Assembly (NCBI GenBank): GCA_024277895.1
Contig: JAJRUH010000108.1
Span: 1 to 45,540, forward strand
DNA length: 45,540 nt
Source: Bacteroidota bacterium
GTDB taxonomy: Bacteria > Bacteroidota > Bacteroidia > Bacteroidales > JAADGE01
Reading direction: 5' to 3'
Shown piece after piece: positions 8,402-16,989 of this stretch. The translations under genes and the position numbers were made by a program. The notes beneath the pieces are model-generated. The model was given only the letters and a program-made list of their open reading frames with translations. It did no database searches and was not told where the DNA came from. Within the stretch, counting starts at the first letter, position 1. Every line of letters begins with the position of its first letter.

Positions 8402-9145
8402 TTATAATTTTAATTCCTTCGTATCAAATTTCAGGTGCTTATTTTCAAATTTCAAATCTACATGTAAACCGCATTCTTTTTTATCTTTGCTTTCCCACCA
8501 CCATCGTCCGGCTCTTATATCTTCGCCTTCTTTTACGGCTCTTGTACACGGAGCACATCCTATGCTCAAGAAACCTTTGTCGTGCAACTCGTTATACGGT
8601 ATGTTATTTTCTTTGATATAACTTAAAACATCATTATAAGTCCAGTCTTTTAAAGGGTTAAATTTAATTACATTAAAAGTTTCATTTTTTTCCAGCAGAT
8701 GCAAATCAACTCTGGTTACGGATTGTTCGGAACGCAGACCGGTTATCCATAAATCAATATTCTGTAATGCTCCGGTTAAAGGGTGTACTTTTCTGATATT
8801 GCAACATTCTTTTCTGTTTTCGATTGATTGATAAAAGCTGTAAATCCCCTTTTTTTTTATCATTCTTTCAACTTCATTACTGTCAGGAAAATAAGTTGTT
8901 ATTTTTTTATCATATTTTTTATTGGTAACATTCCAAATTCTGTAAGTTTACTCAAACATACGACCGGTATCTAAAGTAAAAACTTCAATCGGAATATTAT
9001 TTTTAAAGATAATATCTGTCAGAACTTGATCTTCTTGCCCGAAACTTGTAGAAAAAGCAATTTTTCCTGAAAATTCTTTTGCCAGAATTTCAAGTTGTTC
9101 TTTGATTGATTTGTTTTTTATTTTTTCCGTAAGATTGCTAATCAT
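8402..9145 (-). pseudogene. cysH: APS reductase CysH interrupted by one in-frame TAA
   Basis: Two track ORFs (65 and 153 aa) lie in the same frame and are joined by 28 open codons. The only break is TAA at 8948-8950 (codon 66), after DTGRMFE and before TYRIWN, where family members normally have Glu, so GAA to TAA is the simplest change. The full reading is 247 residues, which is normal. It has a PP-loop-like SFGQEDQVL, a CC pair (114-115) and CAPC (197-200) as [4Fe-4S] ligands, and catalytic Cys225 in ECGLH. That pattern marks an APS (rather than PAPS) reductase, making sulfite from APS. Loss of function, a sequencing error or suppression are all possible. The fragment split separates nucleotide-binding from catalytic parts, so working halves are unlikely. 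Confidence 0.88.
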
Positions 9146-9153
9146 AATTCAAA

Positions 9154-10233
9154 TTATTTTACCCTGTTCCAAGCCAAAGTTTTAAGCATCCAATTCGGCA
9201 GAGCTTTTTCGGGTTTTCTTTTCATTAAGTCCAGATTAATTCCTAATTTTTTAACTATAGGAATTTTATATGTTTCTACAAATTCAATAAGTGTTCCGTC
9301 GGGATCTTCAGTATATGTAAAATGTCCTGAGGCTTCTCCCATATCAAAAATTTTCCCTCCGGTTTCGTATATTTCCGGATTACTGTCAACGGTAAAAGGG
9401 AAACCTGCTTTTTTACAATGTTCTTTAAATGCTTTCATATTACGAACATCATAGCAAATTTGAATATAACCCGGATCACCCCAATACCTGCCTTCATATA
9501 TTTTCTTCGGTTCAGAATCATAAATTTTAATCAATTCTATTTGACTGTTGCCCAACATTTTGCTGAATGCACCTTCCCTCGGTTTACTGTGAGATAATAA
9601 AACCCTGTCAAATTTTTTATCGCCTCTTTTTAAACCGGAAAAATCTTTAAAAACATCGGATTCATAATATTCAATAACATCATACCCTAAAACATCAGAA
9701 TAGAAGCGAATGGATTTTTCAACATCAGTAACACCTATTACAGCACCGAAAATACCTCCGGAAAAAGCTTTTGTTTTCGAAAAAACAGTGTCATTTTCAA
9801 CTATTTGAAAAACATTTCCGTAAGGATCCTCAAAAAAGAAATGTCTGTTTCCTTTAGGATCTTTCTCTAATTCACTAAGCAAATGTATATGATTTCCTTT
9901 TAACTGATTAAAAGCATTTTCAATTTGATTACTTTTAATTTTGGCGGCATATACGCCTAAATCACCTGCTTGTATCTTAAAATCAGCTTGTTTCGGCTCA
10001 CGAGTAAGATATTGCCAAATTTCCAACCCGCCTCCGCCTTGAATATTTAAAGCGATAACGGCATGTCTTTCTTGTGGTTGTCCGCCGGTATATTTAAGCA
10101 TTTTTTCGGCTGTTCCCGGAGCATTAACAACCGGAATATCAAACCCCAAATATTTACGATACCATTGCCATGATTCGTTAACATCAGTTACCCCGATTCC
10201 GATTTGTTGAATACCGCTTATTAAATATTTCAT
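9154..10233 (-). CDS. Two-domain VOC (glyoxalase/HPPD-like) protein
   Basis: A 359-residue protein with two vicinal-oxygen-chelate modules: about 1-145, starting ISGIQQIGIGVTDV, and about 160-330, starting GAVIGVTDVEKSIRFYSDVLGYDV. Conserved metal-ligand-type positions include RHAVIAL and the FVETYK end. It is probably cytoplasmic. The track start at 10290 is a TTG lying upstream of a perfect -7 element (10263-10270), so the ATG at 10233 is preferred. It starts the leftward cys operon and is divergent from the acyltransferase gene. Family members include dioxygenases, lyases and isomerases, so the reaction is not known. The context hints at a step in sulfonolipid or sulfur metabolism. Confidence 0.75.
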   Translation of the reverse strand: MKYLISGIQQIGIGVTDVNESWQWYRKYLGFDIPVVNAPGTAEKMLKYTGGQPQERHAVIALNIQGGGGLEIWQYLTREPKQADFKIQAGDLGVYAAKIKSNQIENAFNQLKGNHIHLLSELEKDPKGNRHFFFEDPYGNVFQIVENDTVFSKTKAFSGGIFGAVIGVTDVEKSIRFYSDVLGYDVIEYYESDVFKDFSGLKRGDKKFDRVLLSHSKPREGAFSKMLGNSQIELIKIYDSEPKKIYEGRYWGDPGYIQICYDVRNMKAFKEHCKKAGFPFTVDSNPEIYETGGKIFDMGEASGHFTYTEDPDGTLIEFVETYKIPIVKKLGINLDLMKRKPEKALPNWMLKTLAWNRVK

Positions 10234-10262
10234 TTTATTTTTAAGATTTTTCAAATAAACTG

Positions 10263-10270
10263 CAAAGATA
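10263..10270 (-). promoter_or_regulatory. -7 element for the leftward VOC-cys operon
   Basis: The minus strand reads TATCTTTG, 30 bp before the ATG at 10233. It decides the start of the VOC gene, because the longer ORF would begin upstream of the promoter. Confidence 0.65.
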
Positions 10271-10331
10271 CTAATTTTGCTTATTCGCAAAAATTATGTT
10301 TTTTAATATCTTCAGAAAACGATAAAAATTC

Positions 10332-10339
10332 TATATTTG
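10332..10339 (+). promoter_or_regulatory. -7 element for the acyltransferase gene
   Basis: TATATTTG matches TAnnTTTG and lies 42 bp before the start codon. It is 61 bp from the opposing VOC promoter, so one regulator could control both directions. Confidence 0.65.
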
Positions 10340-10381
10340 CACATTCTCAGAAATTTAATTTATTAATTATAAATCAAGGTC

Positions 10382-11605
10382 GTGGATATATTCAAAAAAT
10401 TAGACACATCAAAAACCGATTTAGGAAAATATCAATCTTCCGTTCACGGATATATGACTTTCCCGAAATTAGAAGGAGAAATCGGTCCGATTATGACATT
10501 TCAAGGTAAAAAAGTAATTACTTGGAGTATTAACAATTATTTAGGACTGGCAAACTTGCCGGAAGTAAGAAAAGCAGACGGCGAAGCTGCCGTTGAATGG
10601 GGAATGGCTTACCCTATGGGAGCTCGAATGATGAGCGGAAATACTAAATATCATGAAGAATTGGAACAGAAATTAGCTGACTTTGTGAATAAAGAAAGCG
10701 GTTATCTTTTAAATTACGGCTACCAAGGAATGGTTTCTGTTATTGATTCTTTAGTTGACAGAAACGATGTTATTGTTTACGATTCAGATTCTCATGCCTG
10801 TATTTTAGACGGTGCAAGATTACATATGGGTAAACGTTTTGTTTTTAAACATAACGATATGAAAAGCCTCGAAAAACAATTAAAACATGCAACTCGTGTT
10901 GCCAACAGAAATAACGGAGGTGTTTTGGTTATTACAGAAGGTGTTTTCGGAATGGAAGGTGATTTAGGTAATTTGAAAGGCATCACTGATTTAAAAGACA
11001 GATACGATTTCAGATTATTTATTGACGATGCCCACGGTTTCGGAACAATGGGAAAAACCGGTGCAGGAACGGGAGAATATTACGGTGTTCAGGATAAAGT
11101 AGATATTTATTTCGGAACTTTTGCAAAATCTATGGCAGGAATAGGTGCTTTTGTTTCCGGACCTAAACAAGTCATTGATTATTTACGCTATACGATGCGT
11201 TCACAAATTTTCGCAAAATCATTACCCATGCCTATGGTATTCGGTGCTATGAAACGTCTTGAGATTATAAAAAGAGATACAAAATTAAAAGATAAATTAT
11301 GGTTAATTGTTAATTCTTTGCAAAAAGGTTTGAAAGAAAACGGATTTAATCTCGGAGAAACAGAATCGCCTGTAACACCGGTATTTTTTGACGGCGATGA
11401 TACCTTAGTTATTAAAATAACTAAAGATCTTCGTGAAAATTACGGTATCTTCTGTTCGGCAGTTGTATATCCCGTAATTCCGAAAGGAAAAATTATGTTA
11501 CGACTTATCCCCACAGCATCTCACGAGCAGGAACATGTTGATAAGACAATTGAAGCATTTAAAGAAATTCAGAAAAAATTACAAAATAATTTTTATTCAA
11601 ATTAA
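10382..11605 (+). CDS. Alpha-oxoamine synthase; candidate cysteate fatty-acyltransferase
   Basis: A 407-residue PLP enzyme of the serine palmitoyltransferase/2-amino-3-ketobutyrate ligase family. It shows the stacking His in DSDSHACILDG (138), Asp215/His218 in FIDDAHGFG and the Schiff-base Lys249 in GTFAKSMAGIG. Segments such as YPMGARMMSGNTKYHEELE and VVYPVIPKG resemble, from memory, the flavobacterial acyltransferases linked to capnine synthesis, which condense cysteate with a fatty acyl thioester and release CO2. The cys genes beside it strengthen this, but serine palmitoyltransferase is the alternative. The start is GTG with no nearby in-frame ATG; it fits the promoter at 10332 and the conserved N-terminus. 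A terminator follows. Confidence 0.7.
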   Translation: MDIFKKLDTSKTDLGKYQSSVHGYMTFPKLEGEIGPIMTFQGKKVITWSINNYLGLANLPEVRKADGEAAVEWGMAYPMGARMMSGNTKYHEELEQKLADFVNKESGYLLNYGYQGMVSVIDSLVDRNDVIVYDSDSHACILDGARLHMGKRFVFKHNDMKSLEKQLKHATRVANRNNGGVLVITEGVFGMEGDLGNLKGITDLKDRYDFRLFIDDAHGFGTMGKTGAGTGEYYGVQDKVDIYFGTFAKSMAGIGAFVSGPKQVIDYLRYTMRSQIFAKSLPMPMVFGAMKRLEIIKRDTKLKDKLWLIVNSLQKGLKENGFNLGETESPVTPVFFDGDDTLVIKITKDLRENYGIFCSAVVYPVIPKGKIMLRLIPTASHEQEHVDKTIEAFKEIQKKLQNNFYSN

Positions 11606-11623
11606 GAGATTGTATCTCCGAAT

Positions 11624-11656
11624 AAAAAAAGACTTTCATTTCGAGAGTCTTTTTTT
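11624..11656 (+). terminator. Terminator after the acyltransferase gene
   Basis: The 11-bp stem AAAAAAAGACT/AGTCTTTTTTT lies 19 bp after the stop codon. Of 33 bases only two loop positions differ from the copy at 134-166. The remaining bases of the 11606-11838 spacer show no gene. Confidence 0.8.
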
Positions 11657-11838
11657 CTATTAGACATTTTAGAAGACTGAAAGCGTAAAATGAACACAGT
11701 CAGTATGTTGAGTGTATTTTTCCAAATGAAGAAAACTTTCCGGCTCTTACTTGTCTAAAGTTAAAACTATTTTTTCTAATTACTTGAATATTACTTAAAA
11801 AGTGTTAATAATATTTGGAATATAAAATAGCAAGGTTA

Positions 11839-12549
11839 TTAACCTCCTGTGTAAACAGGAATTTCACCCCTGACATCATCCGAACGAAAACCAAAACCAA
11901 GACGTTTTCCTGTTTGTACAGGATTTCTGTTACGTTTTTCCTGAATTTGCTCAACCGTAATTACTTTCATATTCTCATACGGCGGAACCAATAAATCAAA
12001 ATCCAGTGAATAAGCAATTGCCGTATCAACAATTTCTTTCAACCCGACTTTGTTTATTATGCTGTTTCCGAAGTCATTATAAAGGTAGCCCATTTGTCGT
12101 TTTCCTTCAACAAAATAGTGCATGTCTTTATTAATAAAAATTCTGCCGATAAGGTAACCCAAATCATTTGTACGGTTATATTTAAAAGAATCGGCTAAAA
12201 AATTGTAAATATTAATTATTCCCGAATACGTAACCATATCATTATTTTGCACATAAGAAATCTTCCAAACTCCGTGATCTCTGTCAAATTCAAAAATATT
12301 TGAGTGCATTTGAAAAACTAAAATATCTCCGGCAATTTTAAGTTCGCACTGAAAATCACTTATATTTTTATATTTGAAAGGATCTTCCGTAACACTGCCT
12401 TTAAGTTTGGTGTTATATTTTTTTTCAATTTCGGACACTAACCCTTTCAAATCTTTAAAAACATTGAAAGTATTCGTAAAAACTTTCTGTTTTAATATGG
12501 ATTTATTTTTTATTGTTTCAAGAATAACCTCTTCCTTGTTACTTGTCAT
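11839..12549 (-). CDS. Conserved protein of unknown function
   Basis: A 236-residue soluble protein with no signal peptide or membrane segment. The N-terminal third is lysine-rich and probably helical (KNKSILKQKVFTNTFNVFKDL). The middle alternates hydrophobic and polar residues, as in a beta-rich domain (ELKIAGDILVFQMHSNIFEF). The C-terminus is basic and glycine-rich, ending GKRLGFGFRSDDVRGEIPVYTGG, which looks like a conserved tail. I do not recognise a named family. It is a single gene with its own promoter, convergent with the acyltransferase and divergent from the C69 peptidase. Confidence 0.75.
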   Translation of the reverse strand: MTSNKEEVILETIKNKSILKQKVFTNTFNVFKDLKGLVSEIEKKYNTKLKGSVTEDPFKYKNISDFQCELKIAGDILVFQMHSNIFEFDRDHGVWKISYVQNNDMVTYSGIINIYNFLADSFKYNRTNDLGYLIGRIFINKDMHYFVEGKRQMGYLYNDFGNSIINKVGLKEIVDTAIAYSLDFDLLVPPYENMKVITVEQIQEKRNRNPVQTGKRLGFGFRSDDVRGEIPVYTGG

Positions 12550-12568
12550 AATTTTCGATTTTATTTAA

Positions 12569-12576
12569 CAAAAGTA
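12569..12576 (-). promoter_or_regulatory. -7 element for the 236-aa unknown gene
   Basis: The minus strand reads TACTTTTG, 20 bp before the ATG at 12549. The rest of the 12550-12725 spacer is extremely AT-rich and includes a direct repeat TTATACTTAT, but no other clear element. Confidence 0.55.
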
Positions 12577-12725
12577 GTGAATTTTATGTTAATTCTTATA
12601 TTTTTGTTTCGTTTTTGTTTTATACTTATTTGCATATGAACTTATACTTATGAATACGAATTTTGTCTATAAATTTTATAAGTAAATGAGTATTTAATTT
12701 GTATAAATTTAATAAATAATCAATT

Positions 12726-14447
12726 ATGAAGAAATTATTTTCGATAATTTTAATAAGCCTGTTTACAGTTTATTTTTCGCAATCGAATGCCTGTACTAAT
12801 TTTTTAATTACAAAAGGTGCATCTGCCGACGGTTCCGTTATGATTAGTTACAATGCCGATTCTCATCTTTTATACGGAGAATTGTATCATTGGCCTGCTG
12901 CCGATTGGCCATCCGGTTCAATGTTAGATATCTACGAGTGGGATACAGGTAAGTTTCTCGGTCAAATTCCGCAAGTTTCTCATACCTATAATGTTGTAGG
13001 GAATATGAATGAGCATCAAGTTGCAATAGGAGAAACAACTTATGGCGGAAGATCCGAATTACAGCATCAAAAGGGAGCAATTATGGATTACGGCAGTTTA
13101 ATTTACATTGCCCTGCAACGTTCAAAAACGGCACGTGAAGCTATTAAAGTTATGACTGATTTAGTGCAAAAATACGGATATTACAGTGAGGGTGAATCTT
13201 TTTCGGTTTCAGATAAGAATGAAGCCTGGATTTTTGAAATGATAGGTAAAGGTGAAGGAGAAAAAGGAGCAGTTTGGGTTGCTCGAAAAATTCCTGACGG
13301 ATATATTTGCGGTCATGCCAATCAGGCTCGAATTACTACTTTTCCGCTTAGCGATTCTGAAAATTGTATGTATTCAAAAGATGTCATTTCATTTGCAAGA
13401 AAAAAAGGTCTGTATGTCGGCGACGATAAAGATTTCAGCTTTTCTGACACCTATGCACCGGTTGATTTTGAAGGAGCAAGATTTTGTGAAATACGTGTTT
13501 GGTCAATGTTTAAGGACACAAATAAAAATATGTCGCAATATTTTAATTATGCAAAAGGAAATGTAGAGCATGCAAAATCATTTTCCGACGGCAGAAAAAA
13601 TCCGAATAAATATGCTACAAACAGAATGCCTCTTTGGATTAAACCCGATAAAAAAATTACAGTTCAAAATATGACAGACTTTATGAGAGATCATCTTGAA
13701 GGAACTCCTTTGGACATGCGAAAAGATGTCGGTGCAGGTCCTTTTGAATTACCGTACAGATGGAGGCATTTAACTTGGAAAATTACAAGTGACGGGAGTA
13801 AGGAACTGAATAAATTATTTAAAAAATATAAAACAGATACACTTGAATTTTGTAATGAAAGAGCAACAGCCACTCAACAAACAGGATTTACTTTTGTTGC
13901 ACAATCCAGAAGTTGGCTGCCCGATGAAATAGGCGGGATTATTTGGTTTGGTGTTGACGATGCGGCAAGTACGGTTTATACACCGATTTACAGTGCATCT
14001 TATAAAGTTCCTGAAACCTATGCCGTCGGAAACGGTAAAATGATGGAGTGGTCGGATAATTCGGCATTCTGGACTTTCAACCAAGTTTCAAATTTTGCAT
14101 ATCTGGCATACAACAGAATTCATCCGGAAATTGATAAAAAACAACATCAATTAGAAAAAAGTTATCAAAATAAAGTAAAAGCAATAGATGCCGGAGCAAA
14201 ATTATTATATAAAACTGATAAAAAAGCAGCTTTGGATTTTATTACCGATTTTTCTGTTAATAATGCAAATAATCTCGTGTATCAGTGGAAAGATTTTTAT
14301 CATTATTTGTTTATGAAATATATGGACGGAAATGTGAAAACTCCGAATCCCGGTCATTTAAATCCGCATTTATCTCAACCAGGTTACAGTGAAGATTTTT
14401 ACAGAAGAATAGTTAAAGATACAGGCGAAAAATTGTTAGTCAAATGA
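12726..14447 (+). CDS. Secreted C69-family dipeptidase (PepD-like Ntn hydrolase)
   Basis: A 573-residue precursor. A typical signal peptide (residues 1-22, ending SQSNA) is followed directly by CTNFLITKGASADGS. Cys23 is the expected N-terminal nucleophile of family C69, so signal cleavage itself would expose the catalytic residue. Other family segments include GETTYGGRSEL, the acid patch around GEGEKGAVWVA and AQSRSWLPDEIGG. It probably degrades dipeptides or short peptides in the periplasm. It is a single gene with a strong terminator. The length is usual for Bacteroidota members, which are longer than the lactic-acid bacterial enzymes. Confidence 0.9.
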   Translation: MKKLFSIILISLFTVYFSQSNACTNFLITKGASADGSVMISYNADSHLLYGELYHWPAADWPSGSMLDIYEWDTGKFLGQIPQVSHTYNVVGNMNEHQVAIGETTYGGRSELQHQKGAIMDYGSLIYIALQRSKTAREAIKVMTDLVQKYGYYSEGESFSVSDKNEAWIFEMIGKGEGEKGAVWVARKIPDGYICGHANQARITTFPLSDSENCMYSKDVISFARKKGLYVGDDKDFSFSDTYAPVDFEGARFCEIRVWSMFKDTNKNMSQYFNYAKGNVEHAKSFSDGRKNPNKYATNRMPLWIKPDKKITVQNMTDFMRDHLEGTPLDMRKDVGAGPFELPYRWRHLTWKITSDGSKELNKLFKKYKTDTLEFCNERATATQQTGFTFVAQSRSWLPDEIGGIIWFGVDDAASTVYTPIYSASYKVPETYAVGNGKMMEWSDNSAFWTFNQVSNFAYLAYNRIHPEIDKKQHQLEKSYQNKVKAIDAGAKLLYKTDKKAALDFITDFSVNNANNLVYQWKDFYHYLFMKYMDGNVKTPNPGHLNPHLSQPGYSEDFYRRIVKDTGEKLLVK

Positions 14448-14466
14448 TGCGTCAGAAATACAATTT

Positions 14467-14502
14467 ACTTTGGCAAAGTGTTAAATCTTTGCCAAAGTTG
14501 TT
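14467..14502 (+). terminator. Terminator after the C69 peptidase gene
   Basis: A perfect 12-bp stem ACTTTGGCAAAG/CTTTGCCAAAGT with an 8-nt loop and T-rich tail, 19 bp after the stop codon. Confidence 0.88.
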
Positions 14503-14544
14503 TTAATAAGTTTCATCTGTTATTTTTTATAAATTAAAATATTC

Positions 14545-14552
14545 TATTTTTG
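14545..14552 (+). promoter_or_regulatory. -7 element for proS
   Basis: TATTTTTG matches TAnnTTTG, 24 bp before the ATG of proS. Confidence 0.6.
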
Positions 14553-14576
14553 CAGTTTATTTACAAAAACAATTAA

Positions 14577-16049
14577 ATGTCGAAAGGAATTACATCAAGA
14601 AAAGAAAATTATTCTCAATGGTATAATGATATTGTTATAAAAGCCGATTTAGCAGAAAATTCAGGAGTACGAGGCAGTATGGTTATAAAACCGTACGGTT
14701 ATGCAATTTGGGAGAAGATAAAAGAGCAATTAGATAAGATGTTTAAAGAAACCGGTCATGTAAATGCATATTTTCCGCTTTTTATTCCTAAATCTTATTT
14801 TACAAAAGAAGCAAGTCATGTTGACGGTTTTGCTAAAGAATGTGCAATTGTTACGCATTATCGGCTGAAAACAAATCAAAACGGTGAAATTGTTGTTGAT
14901 GAAAATGCAAAACTTGAAGAAGAATTGATTGTTCGTCCTACTTCTGAAACCATTATTTGGAGTACCTATAAAAAATGGATACATTCTTACCGAGATTTAC
15001 CAATTTTAATTAATCAATGGGCGAATGTAGTGCGTTGGGAAATGCGAACCAGGCTGTTTTTAAGAACTTCCGAATTCCTTTGGCAGGAAGGTCATACCGC
15101 ACATGCTACTGCCGAAGAAGCAATTGCCGAAACAAAACAAATGCTTAATGTATATGCCGAGTTTGCCGAAAAATGGATGGCAATGCCTGTTATCAAAGGG
15201 TCAAAATCTGAAAGTGAACGATTTGCGGGAGCATTGGATACCATAAGTATCGAGGCAATGATGCAGGACGGTAAAGCATTACAGGCAGGTACTTCACATT
15301 TTCTCGGTCAAAATTTTGCAAAAGCTTTTGACGTAAAATTTACGAGTAAAGAGGGCAAAGAAGAATTTGTCTGGGCATCATCGTGGGGCGTTTCTACACG
15401 ACTTATGGGGGCTTTAATTATGGCACATTCAGATGATAAAGGACTTGTCCTTCCTCCCAAATTAGCACCTGTAAAAGTTGTTATTGTTCCTATTTATAAA
15501 AATGAACAACAACTTGAAATCATTCGAAAAAAAGTTTCCGAAATAACGGATAGATTAAAAGATAAAAACATTTCTTTTAAATTTGACGATCGAACAACTT
15601 ATCGACCCGGACATAAATTTGCCGAATATGAATTAAAAGGAGTTCCGGTGCGTTTGGCAATAGGTCAAAGAGATATTGATAACGGAACAATTGAACTTGC
15701 ACGTCGTGATACTTTGGAAAAGAAAATATACGATATAGCAGGGATTGAGGTTGTTATTGAAAATTTACTCAATGATATTCAAGATAATATTTACCGGAAA
15801 GCTCTTAAATTCAGAAATGAAAATACTTATAAAGTTGATACTTACGAAGAATTTAAAGATATTATTAAAAATAAAGGCGGTTTTGTAATGGCACATTGGG
15901 ACGGTACTCCCGAAACAGAAGCAAAAATTCAGGAAGAAACAAAAGCAACAATCAGAAATATTCCTTTTGATGCTCCTGAAGAAGACGGGAAATGTATAAT
16001 TACCGGAAAACCCTCAAAGCGAAGAGTACTTTTTGCAAAAGCATATTAA
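14577..16049 (+). CDS. proS: Prolyl-tRNA synthetase, archaeal/eukaryal type
   Basis: A 490-residue class II synthetase charging tRNA-Pro in the cytoplasm. It has motif 2 ([22 protein letters not shown]), motif 3 ([16 protein letters not shown]), an anticodon-binding domain from about 295 ([13 protein letters not shown]) and the C-terminal zinc-domain-like tail of the short ProRS type. There is no inserted editing domain between motifs 2 and 3, unlike the long bacterial type. Bacteroidota commonly use this form. It is a single gene with its own promoter and a terminator. Confidence 0.96.
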   Translation: MSKGITSRKENYSQWYNDIVIKADLAENSGVRGSMVIKPYGYAIWEKIKEQLDKMFKETGHVNAYFPLFIPKSYFTKEASHVDGFAKECAIVTHYRLKTNQNGEIVVDENAKLEEELIVRPTSETIIWSTYKKWIHSYRDLPILINQWANVVRWEMRTRLFLRTSEFLWQEGHTAHATAEEAIAETKQMLNVYAEFAEKWMAMPVIKGSKSESERFAGALDTISIEAMMQDGKALQAGTSHFLGQNFAKAFDVKFTSKEGKEEFVWASSWGVSTRLMGALIMAHSDDKGLVLPPKLAPVKVVIVPIYKNEQQLEIIRKKVSEITDRLKDKNISFKFDDRTTYRPGHKFAEYELKGVPVRLAIGQRDIDNGTIELARRDTLEKKIYDIAGIEVVIENLLNDIQDNIYRKALKFRNENTYKVDTYEEFKDIIKNKGGFVMAHWDGTPETEAKIQEETKATIRNIPFDAPEEDGKCIITGKPSKRRVLFAKAY

Positions 16050-16071
16050 GATTTAATTTGTAGATATTAAC

Positions 16072-16103
16072 AAACGGTTGCTTGAAAAAGGTAACCGTTT
16101 TTT
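16072..16103 (+). terminator. Terminator after proS
   Basis: AAACGGTT/AACCGTTT, 8 bp, followed by a T run, 22 bp after the stop codon. Confidence 0.8.
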
Positions 16104-16209
16104 AATCCAAATTTTCATTAGTAATTTCAAATGTTTGATATTCTTGTGCAATAATTGTACAAACTTCATTTGCAGAATATCTTTCCGAAGCGATATTTGT
16201 TTCAATCAT
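16102..16209 (-). CDS. Possible 35-residue small protein
   Basis: This minus-strand reading begins MIETNIASERYSANEVCTII and ends TNENLD, and is too short for the track. Its codon use resembles the neighbours and the sequence is mixed hydrophobic/acidic rather than low-complexity. It starts 37 bp beyond the end of the VanX-like gene in the same direction, so it could be cotranscribed. No family is recognised. It may equally be a chance reading frame or the remains of a longer gene. Confidence 0.3.
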   Translation of the reverse strand: MIETNIASERYSANEVCTIIAQEYQTFEITNENLD

Positions 16210-16246
16210 ATTATATTTCTGTTACAGTAAAATTATTTTATTTCGA

Positions 16247-16975
16247 CTAATTACAGTCAAAACTTTTATCGCTGACTTTATATTTTGTTCCGCAAGTATG
16301 TGAAAAATGCCACCATTCCGAATTAATTCCTTTAAAATGATATTTTTGCATTACTTTGCGAAGATACATTCGATTCTTTTTTACCGTATCCGGCAAATCG
16401 GCATAAAAAGTTCTTGCTTTTTTACTGAAATTATCATGCGGAGTGCCGAAATCAAGCTCTTTTCCCGCAGAATCAACCAAACTTATATCTACGGCACTGC
16501 CTCTGTTATGTCTTGAACCTGTTGCAGGATTAGCCACCAAACCGGGAATCGGAATTTTTTTCCACATTAATTTTTGAACATGCAAGGGGCGGTAACAATC
16601 GTAAAGTTTTATACGGAAACCATCTTCGGCAAATTCACTTTCAGCTCTGAGCAAATCTTTTAATACTTCATAACGTAACAAACATTTAGCACAAGGATAT
16701 AAAATTGTATCTAAAAAATTATCTTTTGTTGCATAACGAATTTTTAAAACAGCTTTATCGGAGAATAAAGTAATATCAACCAAATCCGAATCATTAAAAT
16801 TTGCAGTTAAAGTATCAAGCAAATGCGAGTTTTGAATTTTTTTGCTTATTGTAAAAGTTGATGAATCTTTGTTAATAACAAGTAAGGACTTTTCGGTGTT
16901 TTTCTTTTCGGAATGTGTATTATTGCAAGCCGAGAATAAAAAAATAAAACTTACGTAAAATATAAAATACCTCAT
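16247..16975 (-). CDS. VanX/DdpX-type D-alanyl-D-alanine dipeptidase lipoprotein
   Basis: A 242-residue precursor from the ATG at 16975. The track TTG at 16990 is less likely. A lipoprotein signal (IFLFSAC) places it at the membrane. Zinc-ligand motifs of the VanX family are present: SRHNRGSAVDISL near the middle (His and Asp) and SEWWHFSH near the end (catalytic Glu, ligand His). It would cleave D-Ala-D-Ala or related dipeptides released from peptidoglycan. In this context recycling is more likely than vancomycin resistance, since no vanH/vanA genes are near. Its likely -7 element (16997-17004) lies inside the divergent gene. Confidence 0.88.
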   Translation of the reverse strand: MRYFIFYVSFIFLFSACNNTHSEKKNTEKSLLVINKDSSTFTISKKIQNSHLLDTLTANFNDSDLVDITLFSDKAVLKIRYATKDNFLDTILYPCAKCLLRYEVLKDLLRAESEFAEDGFRIKLYDCYRPLHVQKLMWKKIPIPGLVANPATGSRHNRGSAVDISLVDSAGKELDFGTPHDNFSKKARTFYADLPDTVKKNRMYLRKVMQKYHFKGINSEWWHFSHTCGTKYKVSDKSFDCN

Positions 16976-16989
16976 AATAAAACGTTTCA

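Noticed and set aside
8402-9145. Two separate genes (65 and 153 aa) or a frameshift in cysH
   Set aside because: The two parts share one frame with 28 open codons between them; a single stop codon is the only break.
9154-10290. Track start of the VOC gene at 10290
   Set aside because: It is a TTG upstream of an exact promoter element; the ATG at 10233 fits both promoter and domain start.
16247-16975. Vancomycin resistance determinant
   Set aside because: Only a VanX-like dipeptidase is present; vanH, vanA/B ligase and regulators are missing, so peptidoglycan recycling is more likely.
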